Shown piece by piece: positions 27,163 to 35,529 of a DNA stretch of 64,000 bases. The stretch is from NCBI GenBank assembly GCA_965221625.1, contig OZ244903.1, forward strand, positions 186,001 through 250,000, read 5' to 3'. A program made the position numbers and the translations under genes. The notes beneath the pieces were generated by a model. The model saw only the letters and a list, made by a program, of their open reading frames with translations, was not told the DNA's origin and did no database searches. How positions within the stretch are numbered: position 1 is the stretch's first letter; every line of letters starts with the position of its first letter. The DNA comes from Bin127 sp965221625. GTDB taxonomy: Bacteria > Chloroflexota > Dehalococcoidia > Lucifugimonadales > Lucifugimonadaceae.

Positions 27163-27732
27163 TTGCTCTCAGCGCGTCTGATCTCGGTGCCACTACCGCT
27201 TCGCCTCGTCTTCGCGTCAGTGGTCCTTCTGACGTTCTTGGCCGTCGCGTGTGGAACGGAATCTTCGACGCATGCCGGCGAAGTGGCTCCCGAATTCAGC
27301 TTGCCCGCAGCCAACCGCACCACCGACATTTCTCTCTCCGATTTCCGCGGTGAGAAGGACGTGGTGCTGATCTTCTATAGGGGTTATTTCTGAGGGATTT
27401 GCCTCCAGCAACTGGTCGAGTTGCAAAGCCAATACTCTCGCTTCAAGGGTTTGAACGCCGAAGTCTTGGGCATCAGCATGGACGACTTCCAAGGTGCTGG
27501 AACCATGATCGCTAACTCTGGCGCAACGTTCCCAATCCTCTACACCACCGAGAACGCCGACATTCCGAAGGCCTACGGCGTCTACGACCTGCATAACGAC
27601 GGCGTAGCTGCACCAGCCGTGTTCATCATCGACAAACAAGGCAACATCACCTACTCGTACATCGGAAATAACATCGCCGACCGTCCGACTGCGAGCGATC
27701 TAGTCACTGAAATCAGGTCGATGGCGAATTAA
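27163..27732 (+). CDS. Selenocysteine-containing peroxiredoxin-like lipoprotein 3 (UGA read as Sec)
   Basis: 189 residues when UGA 27391-27393 is read as Sec (codon 77). A lipoprotein signal with lipobox LAVAC (C30) precedes an AhpC/TSA domain from ~42. The active site is IFYRGYF-U-GIC with C80. QLVELQSQYSRF, AEVLGISMDDFQG, FPILYTTENADIPKAYGVYDLHNDG and VFIIDKQG follow and end at TAA. It is the most diverged of the three. No ATG fits; TTG at 27163 places the signal peptide well, and GTG at 27187 is possible. It begins 5 bp after the stop of copy 2, so the three genes form one operon. Confidence 0.83.
27391..27424 (+). promoter_or_regulatory. Predicted bSECIS of selenoprotein 3
   Basis: UGA at 27391-27393 followed by a perfect 6-bp stem (27408-27413 with 27419-27424) and the loop GGUCG (27414-27418), starting 21 nt after the UGA. 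The loop GGUC resembles the E. coli fdhF SECIS loop core. A weaker alternative, CCAG/CTGG (27405-27415), overlaps it. Confidence 0.7.
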
Positions 27733-27760
27733 TTCTGGTTTTCGCCGAACGCCACGAGAC

Positions 27761-27778
27761 TTGCGACTATATTCGCAA
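27761..27778. terminator. Possible bidirectional terminator hairpin
   Basis: A 6-bp stem (27761-27766 with 27773-27778) with loop CTATAT lies in the 47-bp gap between the convergent selenoprotein 3 and DUF1015 genes. The location suits a terminator for both, but no long U-run is present. Confidence 0.35.
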
Positions 27779-27779
27779 T

Positions 27780-29069
27780 CTACAACAATCCGTCAAGCGA
27801 CTGAATCACGGCACCAGCCGGCGGTTTCGGGTAGAAGTTCGTTGCCTTAGGCGGCAACCGATCTCCGCGCGTGACGATTTCCACGAACTCGCGCAATGGG
27901 ATCGACCGCATGACGAAACCCAACTGCGCGTCGTTCGAATCGACGCGCGAGAGCAGGGCGTCGAGTTCGTACTCGAAGTCGACCACATAGTCGATGCGCT
28001 CCGCGTCGAATATCCGGTCCAAGATCACCTCATGCAGCCGTAGATAGTCGGATCGCTCCAGCGCAGATTCGGCATTGAAGGCATCGATTTGACTTTCGCG
28101 CAACCGGGCGACGACGAAACCATCCGGCAAGCCGTAAATTCCGAACACGAACTCGCCATTCTCCCTAACGCCGACTGCCGCCATCGCTTCGGCAGCAGAA
28201 CCAACGCCAAAGTCCATGACATCCAAGTGGCACACTTCTCGGATGCGAGTAACCAATGCGCTCAACTCTTCCGGTTTGGCACCACGCACAATTCGGTGAT
28301 ATCCCCGCGTAACCAACCCCGGTTCATCAATCGACACGATATGCATCATTCGATAGTTGACCGCTTCATCCGGGTGTATCTCGCGTTGAGTCCGGACTCG
28401 GCTTCGAAATCGCATCGCCGCTTCGTAGCGATGATGACCATCGGCGATGAATATCTGCGAGTCGAGCATTAGTCCCGATAGGACCTCAAGCGTACCCGGG
28501 TCTTTGAGCTGCCACATCCGCAGCGTGTATCCGCCGGCCATCGATGCGACTTCGAGCGGCGGCCCTCCCGTTACAGCCCGGATGATACCGCCTATTGAAT
28601 GCCGAATGTCATCTTGGAATACGACTAGCAACGGACTCAACGCCGAACGCGTCGCCGCCATCATCTGAACTCGATCATCAACCCATGAGCTGCGAGTCTG
28701 CTCGTGCGGAAAGATGATGCCCCGATCGTACTCCTCAAGACGCACTGCGGCGATGAATCCGCGACGAACCTGTGTGCTGCCGTTGTAGCTGAACTCCTCC
28801 TCGGTGACGTACACCGATGGCTCTGCATCCCGCATCAACACACCTTCCGCCTCCCAACGTTGCTGAGTTTCGGCAACGTAGCCGTAGCGATCCGGACGTT
28901 CGCGAGGTGCTAGTTCCAAGCGCACGATGTTGTGCTCGGAGCGGTTCAAGAGATCGCGCTCCACCGACTCCGTTATCGCGTCGAACGGCGGCGAAAGGAA
29001 ATCGCCTAGGTCACGGCCGTGCGATGCCGCGGTGAAGCGAATACCGCGAAACGGGCGAACCTCAGCCAT
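27780..29069 (-). CDS. DUF1015 family protein
   Basis: A 429-residue soluble protein of the DUF1015 family. Typical motifs: VRPFRGIRFT at the N-terminus, LSPPFDAITESVERDLLNRSEHNIVRLEL, FPHEQT, and IADGHHRYEAAMRFR in the middle. One archaeal family member is an ADP-dependent serine kinase (SerK) making phosphoserine, so a kinase role with Ser is possible. That would fit loosely with the nearby aminotransferase, but this is inference. It converges with the selenoprotein operon. Confidence 0.82.
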   Translation of the reverse strand: MAEVRPFRGIRFTAASHGRDLGDFLSPPFDAITESVERDLLNRSEHNIVRLELAPRERPDRYGYVAETQQRWEAEGVLMRDAEPSVYVTEEEFSYNGSTQVRRGFIAAVRLEEYDRGIIFPHEQTRSSWVDDRVQMMAATRSALSPLLVVFQDDIRHSIGGIIRAVTGGPPLEVASMAGGYTLRMWQLKDPGTLEVLSGLMLDSQIFIADGHHRYEAAMRFRSRVRTQREIHPDEAVNYRMMHIVSIDEPGLVTRGYHRIVRGAKPEELSALVTRIREVCHLDVMDFGVGSAAEAMAAVGVRENGEFVFGIYGLPDGFVVARLRESQIDAFNAESALERSDYLRLHEVILDRIFDAERIDYVVDFEYELDALLSRVDSNDAQLGFVMRSIPLREFVEIVTRGDRLPPKATNFYPKPPAGAVIQSLDGLL

Positions 29070-29209
29070 ATGCCTCCCAGTCAGAGACGTGTCCTGCCAA
29101 AGGTGTTGGCAAATCCGAACCTAACACCGTCGATTCAGTCTACTAATCGACGGAGCCGATCAGAATGCAGCCATCGGCACACCTTTGCCCGAGGCGACCG
29201 GTTGAACGT

Positions 29210-29932
29210 CTACTTCGCCCGTTCCATAAGCACGGTGATTCCCATGTCGAGATATTTATTGCGCAGATCCGGATCATACGACCGATAGCACATGCGCGTC
29301 TCAAGCGACTCGAGCTGCTTCATCACGTGCAAGATGCAGTCATCGTCAGTCTTGAACGGGTGATGCGGGTGCATCTCACGGTCGAAGGTCAAATCCGCTG
29401 GGCCCCATGACAGACAGTCGACGCCGGGCAGGGCGAGCGAAGGCACGTTCTCGATCGCACGCAATGTCTCGATCTGCATCATCAAGATGCCGTGTTCGTT
29501 CCACCACTTCGCGTACTCGACGCGTTCGTGCCCGAGTTCCGCACCCCACCGGCTACCACCAACCCAACTTCGACGTCCTTGGGGCGGAAAGTAAAACCAC
29601 TCCAACGCTTCTTCCACCACCGAAGTCTCTTCGACGAGTGGGATCTCGATGCCGGCTGGACCGAGGTCAGCGATGTTTCCTACGAGATATGCGTGACGCG
29701 TGTGCTTCATGCGGAAGAAGACTGGAATGCCAACCTCGTCAGCCGTATTGCAAAACTCCTCTAACTGATGCTCCGAGAACGCGCTGTGTTGGCTGTCGCA
29801 GCTAATGAACCCGTAGTCATCCTTACTCAACACGTCCTCAATTTCCGACTTCGTAGACGTCATCTGCACGCCCACTCCGATGACTATGTCACCGCGCCGG
29901 ATCCGCTCCTTCAACGGTGTGTCGTTGCCCAT
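29210..29932 (-). CDS. HpcH/HpaI family aldolase (copy 2)
   Basis: 240 residues of the HpcH/HpaI aldolase barrel. Family positions: FISCDSQHSAFS, where the usual DGEH is CDSQH; FFRMKHTRH; the metal-site Glu in MMQIETLRAIEN; and SWGPADLTFD with the metal-site Asp. The motifs have drifted more than in the other copies, so substrate may differ. ATG at 29932 is preferred because AAAGGGCG lies just upstream. It is monocistronic, with about 140 bp of empty sequence between it and DUF1015. Confidence 0.8.
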   Translation of the reverse strand: MGNDTPLKERIRRGDIVIGVGVQMTSTKSEIEDVLSKDDYGFISCDSQHSAFSEHQLEEFCNTADEVGIPVFFRMKHTRHAYLVGNIADLGPAGIEIPLVEETSVVEEALEWFYFPPQGRRSWVGGSRWGAELGHERVEYAKWWNEHGILMMQIETLRAIENVPSLALPGVDCLSWGPADLTFDREMHPHHPFKTDDDCILHVMKQLESLETRMCYRSYDPDLRNKYLDMGITVLMERAK

Positions 29933-30050
29933 GTTTTCGCCCTTTCGCAATGCCGTCGACTGACGCTTGATTCAGTCGTCAATGAATACTACCCCATATC
30001 ATTAACAGGTGCGATACTTGCGAAACTCGTTCTCCGTCGGAGCAAGAATA

Positions 30051-30881
30051 ATGTCAACGTTGCCCCAACTGCATGACGCATCGGCGTTCAGCACCGGATC
30101 AGTCGAGGATGCCGTCCGCGACCGCTACACCGAAGTCGCCGAGCGTGGAACGTCTGCAGGTTGCTGCATCAACGACAGTCAATCGCAGTCCGCATCATGC
30201 TGCAATGGCACGGATGCTAAATCGACAAATGCCGAGAGTCTGTATTCCAAGGGCGAGTTGGAAAACGTCACTCCCGAAGCGATGGCGGCGTCAGCGGGTT
30301 GTGGCAATCCCATCGGTCTCGGCGACGCCCAAAGCGGCGAAACTGTCCTCGATCTCGGTAGCGGCGGCGGGATCGACTGCTTCTTGGCCGCTCAGCGCGT
30401 CGGTGACGGTGGGCAAGTCATCGGCATCGATATGACGCACGCCATGATCGATCTCGCAAGAAAGAACGCACAGAAACTGAATGCCGAAAACGTCGTCTTC
30501 AAACTCGGCAAGATTGAGGCGATTCCGCAAATCGACGACAGCGTAGACCTCGTCATCTCCAATTGCGTCATCGCCCTCGCACCCGACAAGGATCGCGTTT
30601 TCGATGAAATCTATCGAGTACTGAAACCCAACGGACGTTTCGTCATCTCCGACATGGTAGTCACCGAGGAACTACCGCACGACGTCCGAACCTCAGCCAA
30701 GGAGTGGGTTACCTGCGTCGGAGGGGCCGACTTGTTCAGCCGGTATCTCAAGCGCATTGAAACCGCCGGATTCGAGAATATCGAAGTATTGGAAAACGTG
30801 CCGATGGAATCCGAACAACGCGCCGCCGATTGGTCCAAGACTATTCGCAGCGTAACGGTAAGGGCAGAGAAACCCGCCTAA
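30051..30881 (+). CDS. arsM: Arsenite S-adenosylmethionine methyltransferase
   Basis: A 276-residue class I SAM methyltransferase. VLDLGSGGGIDCF is the SAM motif. The three conserved arsenic-binding cysteines are C84 (SAGCGNP), C172 (ISNCVI) and C222 (TCVGGA), as in ArsM, which methylates As(III) to volatile or less toxic forms. The N-terminus has two extra Cys pairs (C38-C39, C50-C51), as seen in several ArsM proteins. ATG 30051 follows GGAG. No arsR, arsB or arsC was found nearby. Confidence 0.9.
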   Translation: MSTLPQLHDASAFSTGSVEDAVRDRYTEVAERGTSAGCCINDSQSQSASCCNGTDAKSTNAESLYSKGELENVTPEAMAASAGCGNPIGLGDAQSGETVLDLGSGGGIDCFLAAQRVGDGGQVIGIDMTHAMIDLARKNAQKLNAENVVFKLGKIEAIPQIDDSVDLVISNCVIALAPDKDRVFDEIYRVLKPNGRFVISDMVVTEELPHDVRTSAKEWVTCVGGADLFSRYLKRIETAGFENIEVLENVPMESEQRAADWSKTIRSVTVRAEKPA

Positions 30882-30931
30882 CTCCGCACAGTCCCTCAAG
30901 GTTGCGCATCGCGCCGCCCCGTGCGCAGTCG

Positions 30932-31906
30932 TTACGAGACGACGCGAAACCCCATGTGTCCCGTCGACGAGTCGGGAGTGTTCGACGTTCGTGCACCGAC
31001 GCGGTAGCGATTGCAGTAGGAGTCGTGGCATAGGTACGAACCGCCACGCACGACCTTCGCTGCACCCGTGCGAGGTCCGCGCGGATTCTCTCTCGTCACT
31101 CGCCGTGCGTTGCGGTGGAAGGTCGCCGAAAACCAATCGGAGCACCACTCCCAGACATTGCCTGCCACGTCGTAGAGTCCGAAACCATTCGGCGCGTACG
31201 TGCCAACCGGTGACGTGCCGTGATGACCATCCGCCAGCGTATTGGCATTCGGGAATTCGCCTTGCCAGATGTTGCACATGTGATCGCCATCCGGTGAAAG
31301 TTCGTCTCCCCACGCATAGGCCGCTTGATCCAAACCACCCCTAGCGGCAAACTCCCACTCCGCTTCCGTCGGCAATCGCGTGCTAGACCATTCACAATAC
31401 GCGATCGCGTCGTTCCAAGAAACGTGCGTTACCGGATGGTCGGCACGGTCTTCGATGTCTGACCCCGGACCATCCGGGCACCGCCAAGTTGCACCTGCGA
31501 CCTTCCACCACCACTGCGCTTCCTGCACGACCTGTGTCACCTTCGGTGCAGCCTCTTCAGTCACGAAATCCTTGAAAACGAAGGACCAACCATACTTCTC
31601 GGCATCTGTAACGTGCGCCGTCGCACAAACGAACTCGTCGAACTCGCGATTCGTCACTGGATGCGTGGCGATTTCGAACCCGTCAACCGTGACGTCGCGT
31701 ATCGGATGCTCGCCGTCTTCCGGGAACCGCAGATGGTCCGTGCCCATACGAAACTCGCCGCCCGATAACCTGACCATCGAAGTCGAGGTCTTAGTTGGGA
31801 CCGCGTTTGGAGACTGATCCCGCGTTTCGGCAATTTCGACGTTCCTCGGTTCAGGATCGTCCCGGTTAGGCGCGCAACAACTGGATTGTCCCGGTTCGAT
31901 CGACAT
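30932..31906 (-). CDS. Formylglycine-generating enzyme (SUMF1/FGE-sulfatase) family protein
   Basis: 324 residues of the FGE fold. Motifs: GGEFRMGTDH, HPVTNREFDEFV, HPVTHVSWNDAIAYCEW, RLPTEAEWEFAARGG, GLYDVAGNVWEWCSDWF and RGGSYLCHDSYCNRYR. C293 and C298 match the Cys pair that binds copper and oxidises the sulfatase Cys to formylglycine in true FGEs. It is therefore likely a real sulfatase activator rather than a catalytically dead relative. No sulfatase gene is in the window. The N-terminal C10-C11 pair is unusual. It converges with arsM. Confidence 0.88.
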   Translation of the reverse strand: MSIEPGQSSCCAPNRDDPEPRNVEIAETRDQSPNAVPTKTSTSMVRLSGGEFRMGTDHLRFPEDGEHPIRDVTVDGFEIATHPVTNREFDEFVCATAHVTDAEKYGWSFVFKDFVTEEAAPKVTQVVQEAQWWWKVAGATWRCPDGPGSDIEDRADHPVTHVSWNDAIAYCEWSSTRLPTEAEWEFAARGGLDQAAYAWGDELSPDGDHMCNIWQGEFPNANTLADGHHGTSPVGTYAPNGFGLYDVAGNVWEWCSDWFSATFHRNARRVTRENPRGPRTGAAKVVRGGSYLCHDSYCNRYRVGARTSNTPDSSTGHMGFRVVS

Positions 31907-31971
31907 GGTTGCATTCTAACGACGAACTGCAGGACGACGGAGCATGAACGAAGTTGGCCGCGACAGGAAGA

Positions 31972-32047
31972 TGGCGCGCTTGGCGGGATTTGAACCCACG
32001 ACCTCAGCCTTCGCAGGGCTGCGCTCTATCCACTGAGCTACAAGCGC
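31972..32047 (-). tRNA. tRNA-Arg (anticodon GCG)
   Basis: The minus strand folds into a full cloverleaf: acceptor GCGCTTG with CAAGCGC, D-arm GCTC...GAGC, anticodon stem CAGCC/GGCTG with loop CTGCGAA, T-arm GTGGG-TTCAAAT-CCCGC, discriminator G and encoded CCA. The anticodon is GCG, read as Arg for CGC/CGU. The D-loop AGTGGATA and overall body are typical of tRNA-Arg. Most bacteria use ACG (edited to ICG) for this role, so GCG is notable. Confidence 0.93.
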
Positions 32048-32108
32048 ACGAATTCGAACCGGTTAGCCAAAGACTAACACCAGGGATTCAACTGTGATGC
32101 CGTCGAGA

Positions 32109-32194
32109 TGGTGCCGAGGGTGGGAGTCGAACCCACACGTCCTTGCGGACACTACGTCCTGAACGTAGCGCGTCTACCGTTTCGCCACCCCGGC
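32109..32194 (-). tRNA. tRNA-Leu (anticodon CAG)
   Basis: The minus strand gives an 86-nt class II tRNA: acceptor GCCGGGG pairing with CCTCGGC, anticodon stem CTACG/CGTAG with loop TTCAGGA, a long variable arm (TGTCCGCAAGGACGT), T-arm with TTCGACT, discriminator A and encoded CCA. CAG reads CUG. It is 61 bp from tRNA-Arg, same strand, so they may be cotranscribed. Confidence 0.95.
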
Positions 32195-32275
32195 TCAATC
32201 GTCCGCATCAGCAATCTGTCCACCTACCCAATGGTAAACGATGCGCCCGTTCCGAACTCCGTCATTCGACCTCCG

Positions 32276-33160
32276 TCATTCGACCCCAAGCGCGTCCAAC
32301 GCGTCGCGATTGATGATGCCCTCAATCTCGTCTTCTGGGATGCCGGGTAGGTGGTGATCCGCGGCGAATCTGTTCAGTCCGCGCAACGCATCAATGTTGT
32401 CCTGCGGTCGCGTGACCGGCCAATCCGATGCGAAGAGTATCTTGTCCGTAGCACCCCACTCGTGGAACTTGCGCATACCTTCCCAGAACGACCACGGACG
32501 ATAGAACTGCGCCGAAACGTCGGCCCAAACATTCGGGTGTTTGCGCACAACCGAGAGGCAATCGACCTGCCACGGGTGCGCCAGGTGAGCCAGCACCATA
32601 TTCAACTTCGGAAACGCCAACGCCACCTTCTCCGTCGTCAACGGATGCGCGTACGTCAACGGTGCCTCCTGCATCGGCGACGTGCCTTGGTGGAAGATGA
32701 TGGGGATGCCGTCATGCTCCAACCGCGCGTAGAGACGGAACGCTTCGGGCGACGTCGGATCGAAGTCCTGGTAGTTCGGTCCCAGCTTGATGCCCTTGCA
32801 TCCCAACTCGCCGACGCAGCGGTCGTACTCCTCGTTGACGTTCGGATCCAACGGGTGCAACGACATGAACGGTACGCACTTGTCAGGATTGCGTTGCGCA
32901 GTCAACGCCGCGATGTCGTTGTGGTTCAGCGAACTGTCCCAACCGCCAGTCCTCAGTACTCGTTCATTAGGACGCCAAGGACGCGGTGCGATACCGAAGA
33001 TGAACGTCTTGTCCACTGGCTCCATGTCCTTGTAGTAGTCGTCGATGCTGTTCGTCAGCTGCACCGTCTCGCCAGAACGCATCGTCGACTCCGTCATCAT
33101 CTCGTCGTCTGGCACGGAGTCTGGATGGCTCGGAAGGTGGGTATGGACATCAACGATCAT
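32276..33160 (-). CDS. Amidohydrolase family 2 (TIM-barrel metal-dependent hydrolase)
   Basis: A 294-residue amidohydrolase-2 family enzyme. The metal motif VDVHTHLPSHP is at the N-terminus. Further expected ligands are the His in IIFHQGTSP, the His in VLAHLAHPW and the Asp in LFASDWPVTRP. KGIKLGPNYQDFDP carries the conserved Lys region. The family includes decarboxylases and hydrolases of aromatic or lactone substrates such as 4-sulfomuconolactonase and ACMSD. The substrate is unknown. It is divergent from rmuC. Confidence 0.85.
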   Translation of the reverse strand: MIVDVHTHLPSHPDSVPDDEMMTESTMRSGETVQLTNSIDDYYKDMEPVDKTFIFGIAPRPWRPNERVLRTGGWDSSLNHNDIAALTAQRNPDKCVPFMSLHPLDPNVNEEYDRCVGELGCKGIKLGPNYQDFDPTSPEAFRLYARLEHDGIPIIFHQGTSPMQEAPLTYAHPLTTEKVALAFPKLNMVLAHLAHPWQVDCLSVVRKHPNVWADVSAQFYRPWSFWEGMRKFHEWGATDKILFASDWPVTRPQDNIDALRGLNRFAADHHLPGIPEDEIEGIINRDALDALGVE

Positions 33161-33265
33161 CGTACGGCTCCCTTTCGGTTAGTGGTCGTTCTAGTCGGCA
33201 TCGGAATGTCGATATAAGGTTACAGCGTAGCGAGGCACGCCTTTTTCAGTAACGGTTTTCATCAA

Positions 33266-34672
33266 GTGGACGCAGTCATCATCTTCGGCGGATTGATCGT
33301 CGCCGCCACCATCATCGGCGCATTCATCCTCGCCGCGCGCCGCGGCGGAGGTGGCATCCGAGAAGAGTTCGACCAACTCAAGTCCGAAAAAGAAGGATTG
33401 ATCCAAAACCTCGCACAGGCCAACACCGAACTCGACCTTGCGCGCCGACGTTTGTCCGAAACCACCGAACAACTGCAAAGCGCGCGCCAATCCGAAATCC
33501 GGGCAGCGGAGTTGGAACGCGATCTCACAAACTCCCAACAACTAGAACGGCGAATATCCGAAGAACTGCAAACTGCCCGAAATCGCAACGAAAAACTGCA
33601 GACGGACGTTCAGGAACTCAACGCTCAGGTGCGCAGTCTCAAGACGGAGATTGCCAGCTCCGAAGAGCGCATCAAGGAACGCTCCGATCTCGAGAAGATC
33701 TTCGGCGACAACTTCAAAGCTCTCTCATCGGAATCGCTCCAAAACCAGCAGAAACAGTTCATCGAGCGCGCACAACAGACCCTTAAACCACTCGCCGACA
33801 AGGTCGACAAACTCGACCGCGAATGGGCCACCACCTCCGGCGCGTTCAAACAGCAGATCGAGAATCTCACAACGCAGACGCACGCACTCTCAACCGCGAT
33901 GACGCGACCGCAAGCGCGCGGTCAGTGGGGAGAGATACAAGTCGAGCGCGCCCTTCAGCTGTCCGGACTGACCAAAGGCATCCACTACGAGACACAAGCA
34001 TCCGATCTGCAAGGCGGACGAACAGACTTCATCGTCCACATGCCCCACGACCGCGACATCGTCATCGACTCCAAAGTCTCGCTAATCGCACTTATCGACG
34101 CCCAGAGCGCGACCGACGACAGCGAGCGAAACGCCCACCTTGATCGCCACGCCAGACACGTGCAAGAGCATGCAAATTCGCTGGCGAGCAAGGAATACTG
34201 GAGCAACCTGCCTAACGCCGCCAACTACGTAGTCATGGCGGTGCCCGAATTCGCCCTGCCCCCGGCAGTGGAACGACGCCCCAACCTAATCGACACCGCA
34301 CTCCAGAGCAACGTCGTCATCTGCGCACACTCCACCCTCGTCGCCCTTCTCAAAACCGTCGCCATGGGCTGGCAAGAGCGCGAACTCTCACAACAGACCG
34401 CAGAGATCGCCAAGCTAGGCCGCGACCTGCACGACCGACTGGAAACCTACGCACGTCACCACGCACGCGTCGGCAACGAACTCAAGCAAGCAGTCGAACA
34501 CTACAACAGCAGCGTCGGCTCACTAGAGTCGATGGTCCTGCCCCAAGCTCGACGCTTCAAAGAACTGAGCGTCCAAACCACGAAAGAGATCGAACCCATA
34601 TCCCCAGTAGAAACCGCCGTCCGCACCATGCGCGCCATCCCATCCAACACCTCAAACGGTGCGGAGGGCTAG
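33266..34672 (+). CDS. rmuC: DNA recombination protein RmuC
   Basis: 468 residues with an N-terminal membrane segment (~3-22), a long coiled coil (~30-200) and the RmuC nuclease-like domain (~200-420). Conserved parts: RGQWGEIQVERALQLSGL, RTDFIVHMPHDRDIVIDSK and VVICAHSTLVALLKTVAMGWQ. RmuC limits recombination at inverted repeats in E. coli. The start is GTG at 33266. It is divergent from the amidohydrolase gene, with about 105 bp between them. Confidence 0.92.
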   Translation: MDAVIIFGGLIVAATIIGAFILAARRGGGGIREEFDQLKSEKEGLIQNLAQANTELDLARRRLSETTEQLQSARQSEIRAAELERDLTNSQQLERRISEELQTARNRNEKLQTDVQELNAQVRSLKTEIASSEERIKERSDLEKIFGDNFKALSSESLQNQQKQFIERAQQTLKPLADKVDKLDREWATTSGAFKQQIENLTTQTHALSTAMTRPQARGQWGEIQVERALQLSGLTKGIHYETQASDLQGGRTDFIVHMPHDRDIVIDSKVSLIALIDAQSATDDSERNAHLDRHARHVQEHANSLASKEYWSNLPNAANYVVMAVPEFALPPAVERRPNLIDTALQSNVVICAHSTLVALLKTVAMGWQERELSQQTAEIAKLGRDLHDRLETYARHHARVGNELKQAVEHYNSSVGSLESMVLPQARRFKELSVQTTKEIEPISPVETAVRTMRAIPSNTSNGAEG

Positions 34673-34875
34673 GGGAAGCGACGGTCGCCGTCCATTGGCA
34701 CTCAAAATACCGGAGTTCCGCCGTCGAACAGCGGCAATGAGAAACTCGGTGTGTTCGGCTGGGTTTACTCAAGGCCGCGCATCAGTAGAAACCGAACTCG
34801 TCCGCGAGCCCGAGCGGCACTAACATTCGTGGAAATTGGTACCTACGAAAGCCTCAACGAAAGGAGATCACTCCA

Positions 34876-35301
34876 ATGTCATTCAGCACCGATCTTCCCA
34901 TTTTCGAAATCCTCGTCCTAATCGGCGGGCCCGCCATCGTGTTCGTCACCACGTACAATTTCATCACGCTTGCTTCGTTGTCAAGGAAGTTGAAACAACC
35001 GATTGGCCCAGAGTTGCGACTCCGACGGCCACATGACAACGTACTGAGTTATGCAACTTTCCCCTTCGTGTTCGCTCTATTGATATGGATTTTTGGTCTG
35101 GTCGGATACACGCCATACGACTTGTCACACGACGACTTCATCGCGTCCGTGTTAAAACCCGGTTGGTTGGTCAAATATGGAGTGTTCAACTACGTGATCG
35201 GCGTCCTCGCCGCAGGGATGGGGGTACTTGCTGGTCAACTGGTGCTACCAACCCTCGACAAACTTCGGTTAACTCCCCATCAGTTGGTAGACACGGAGTA
35301 A
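34876..35301 (+). CDS. Small membrane protein of unknown function
   Basis: 141 residues with about three membrane segments (~10-33, ~58-77, ~100-125) and a short basic loop after the first. A strong ribosome site AAAGGAG (34859-34865) precedes the ATG by 10 nt, so it is certainly expressed. I do not recognise the family. It ends in LTPHQLVDTE. The neighbours give no hint of its job. Confidence 0.75.
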   Translation: MSFSTDLPIFEILVLIGGPAIVFVTTYNFITLASLSRKLKQPIGPELRLRRPHDNVLSYATFPFVFALLIWIFGLVGYTPYDLSHDDFIASVLKPGWLVKYGVFNYVIGVLAAGMGVLAGQLVLPTLDKLRLTPHQLVDTE

Positions 35302-35513
35302 GAGGTCCGGCGCGGCAACTCATCGACTAAACGGTTTCGCAGCAAGGGCTTACGATGGCACAGGCACCACACCATCATGCCATGATCCACGCCTATGCCT
35401 ACGTACTCAACATCCGATACGAAACCCGAGGATTCAAGTAGTTGTTTTGCGGTCTCCGGCAACTCGGCCCACTCGATCGGATTGACAGTAATCGAATCCC
35501 ACCGCCCACTCAC
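35280..35513 (-). CDS. Possible small protein, 77 residues
   Basis: A 77-residue frame with a balanced residue mix (MSGRWDSITVNPIEWAELP at the N-terminus) that begins at GTG, with GAGGAA about 13 nt upstream, and lies 17 bp downstream of the D-2-hydroxyacid dehydrogenase stop on the same strand. Its end overlaps the convergent membrane protein gene by 22 bp. No family recognised. It may be real, but evidence is thin. Confidence 0.4.
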   Translation of the reverse strand: MSGRWDSITVNPIEWAELPETAKQLLESSGFVSDVEYVGIGVDHGMMVWCLCHRKPLLRNRLVDELPRRTSYSVSTN

Positions 35514-35529
35514 ACCAGTAACCCGTTCC

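Noticed and set aside
26244..27393. The three TGA codons as nonsense mutations or as a reassigned stop codon
   Set aside because: Three independent nonsense changes at one catalytic codon with intact frames afterwards is very unlikely, and UGA ends many other genes in the window.
32108..32350. Open frame beginning MVPRVGVEPTRPCGH
   Set aside because: It reads through the tRNA-Leu gene and is a well-known artefact of tRNA antisense.
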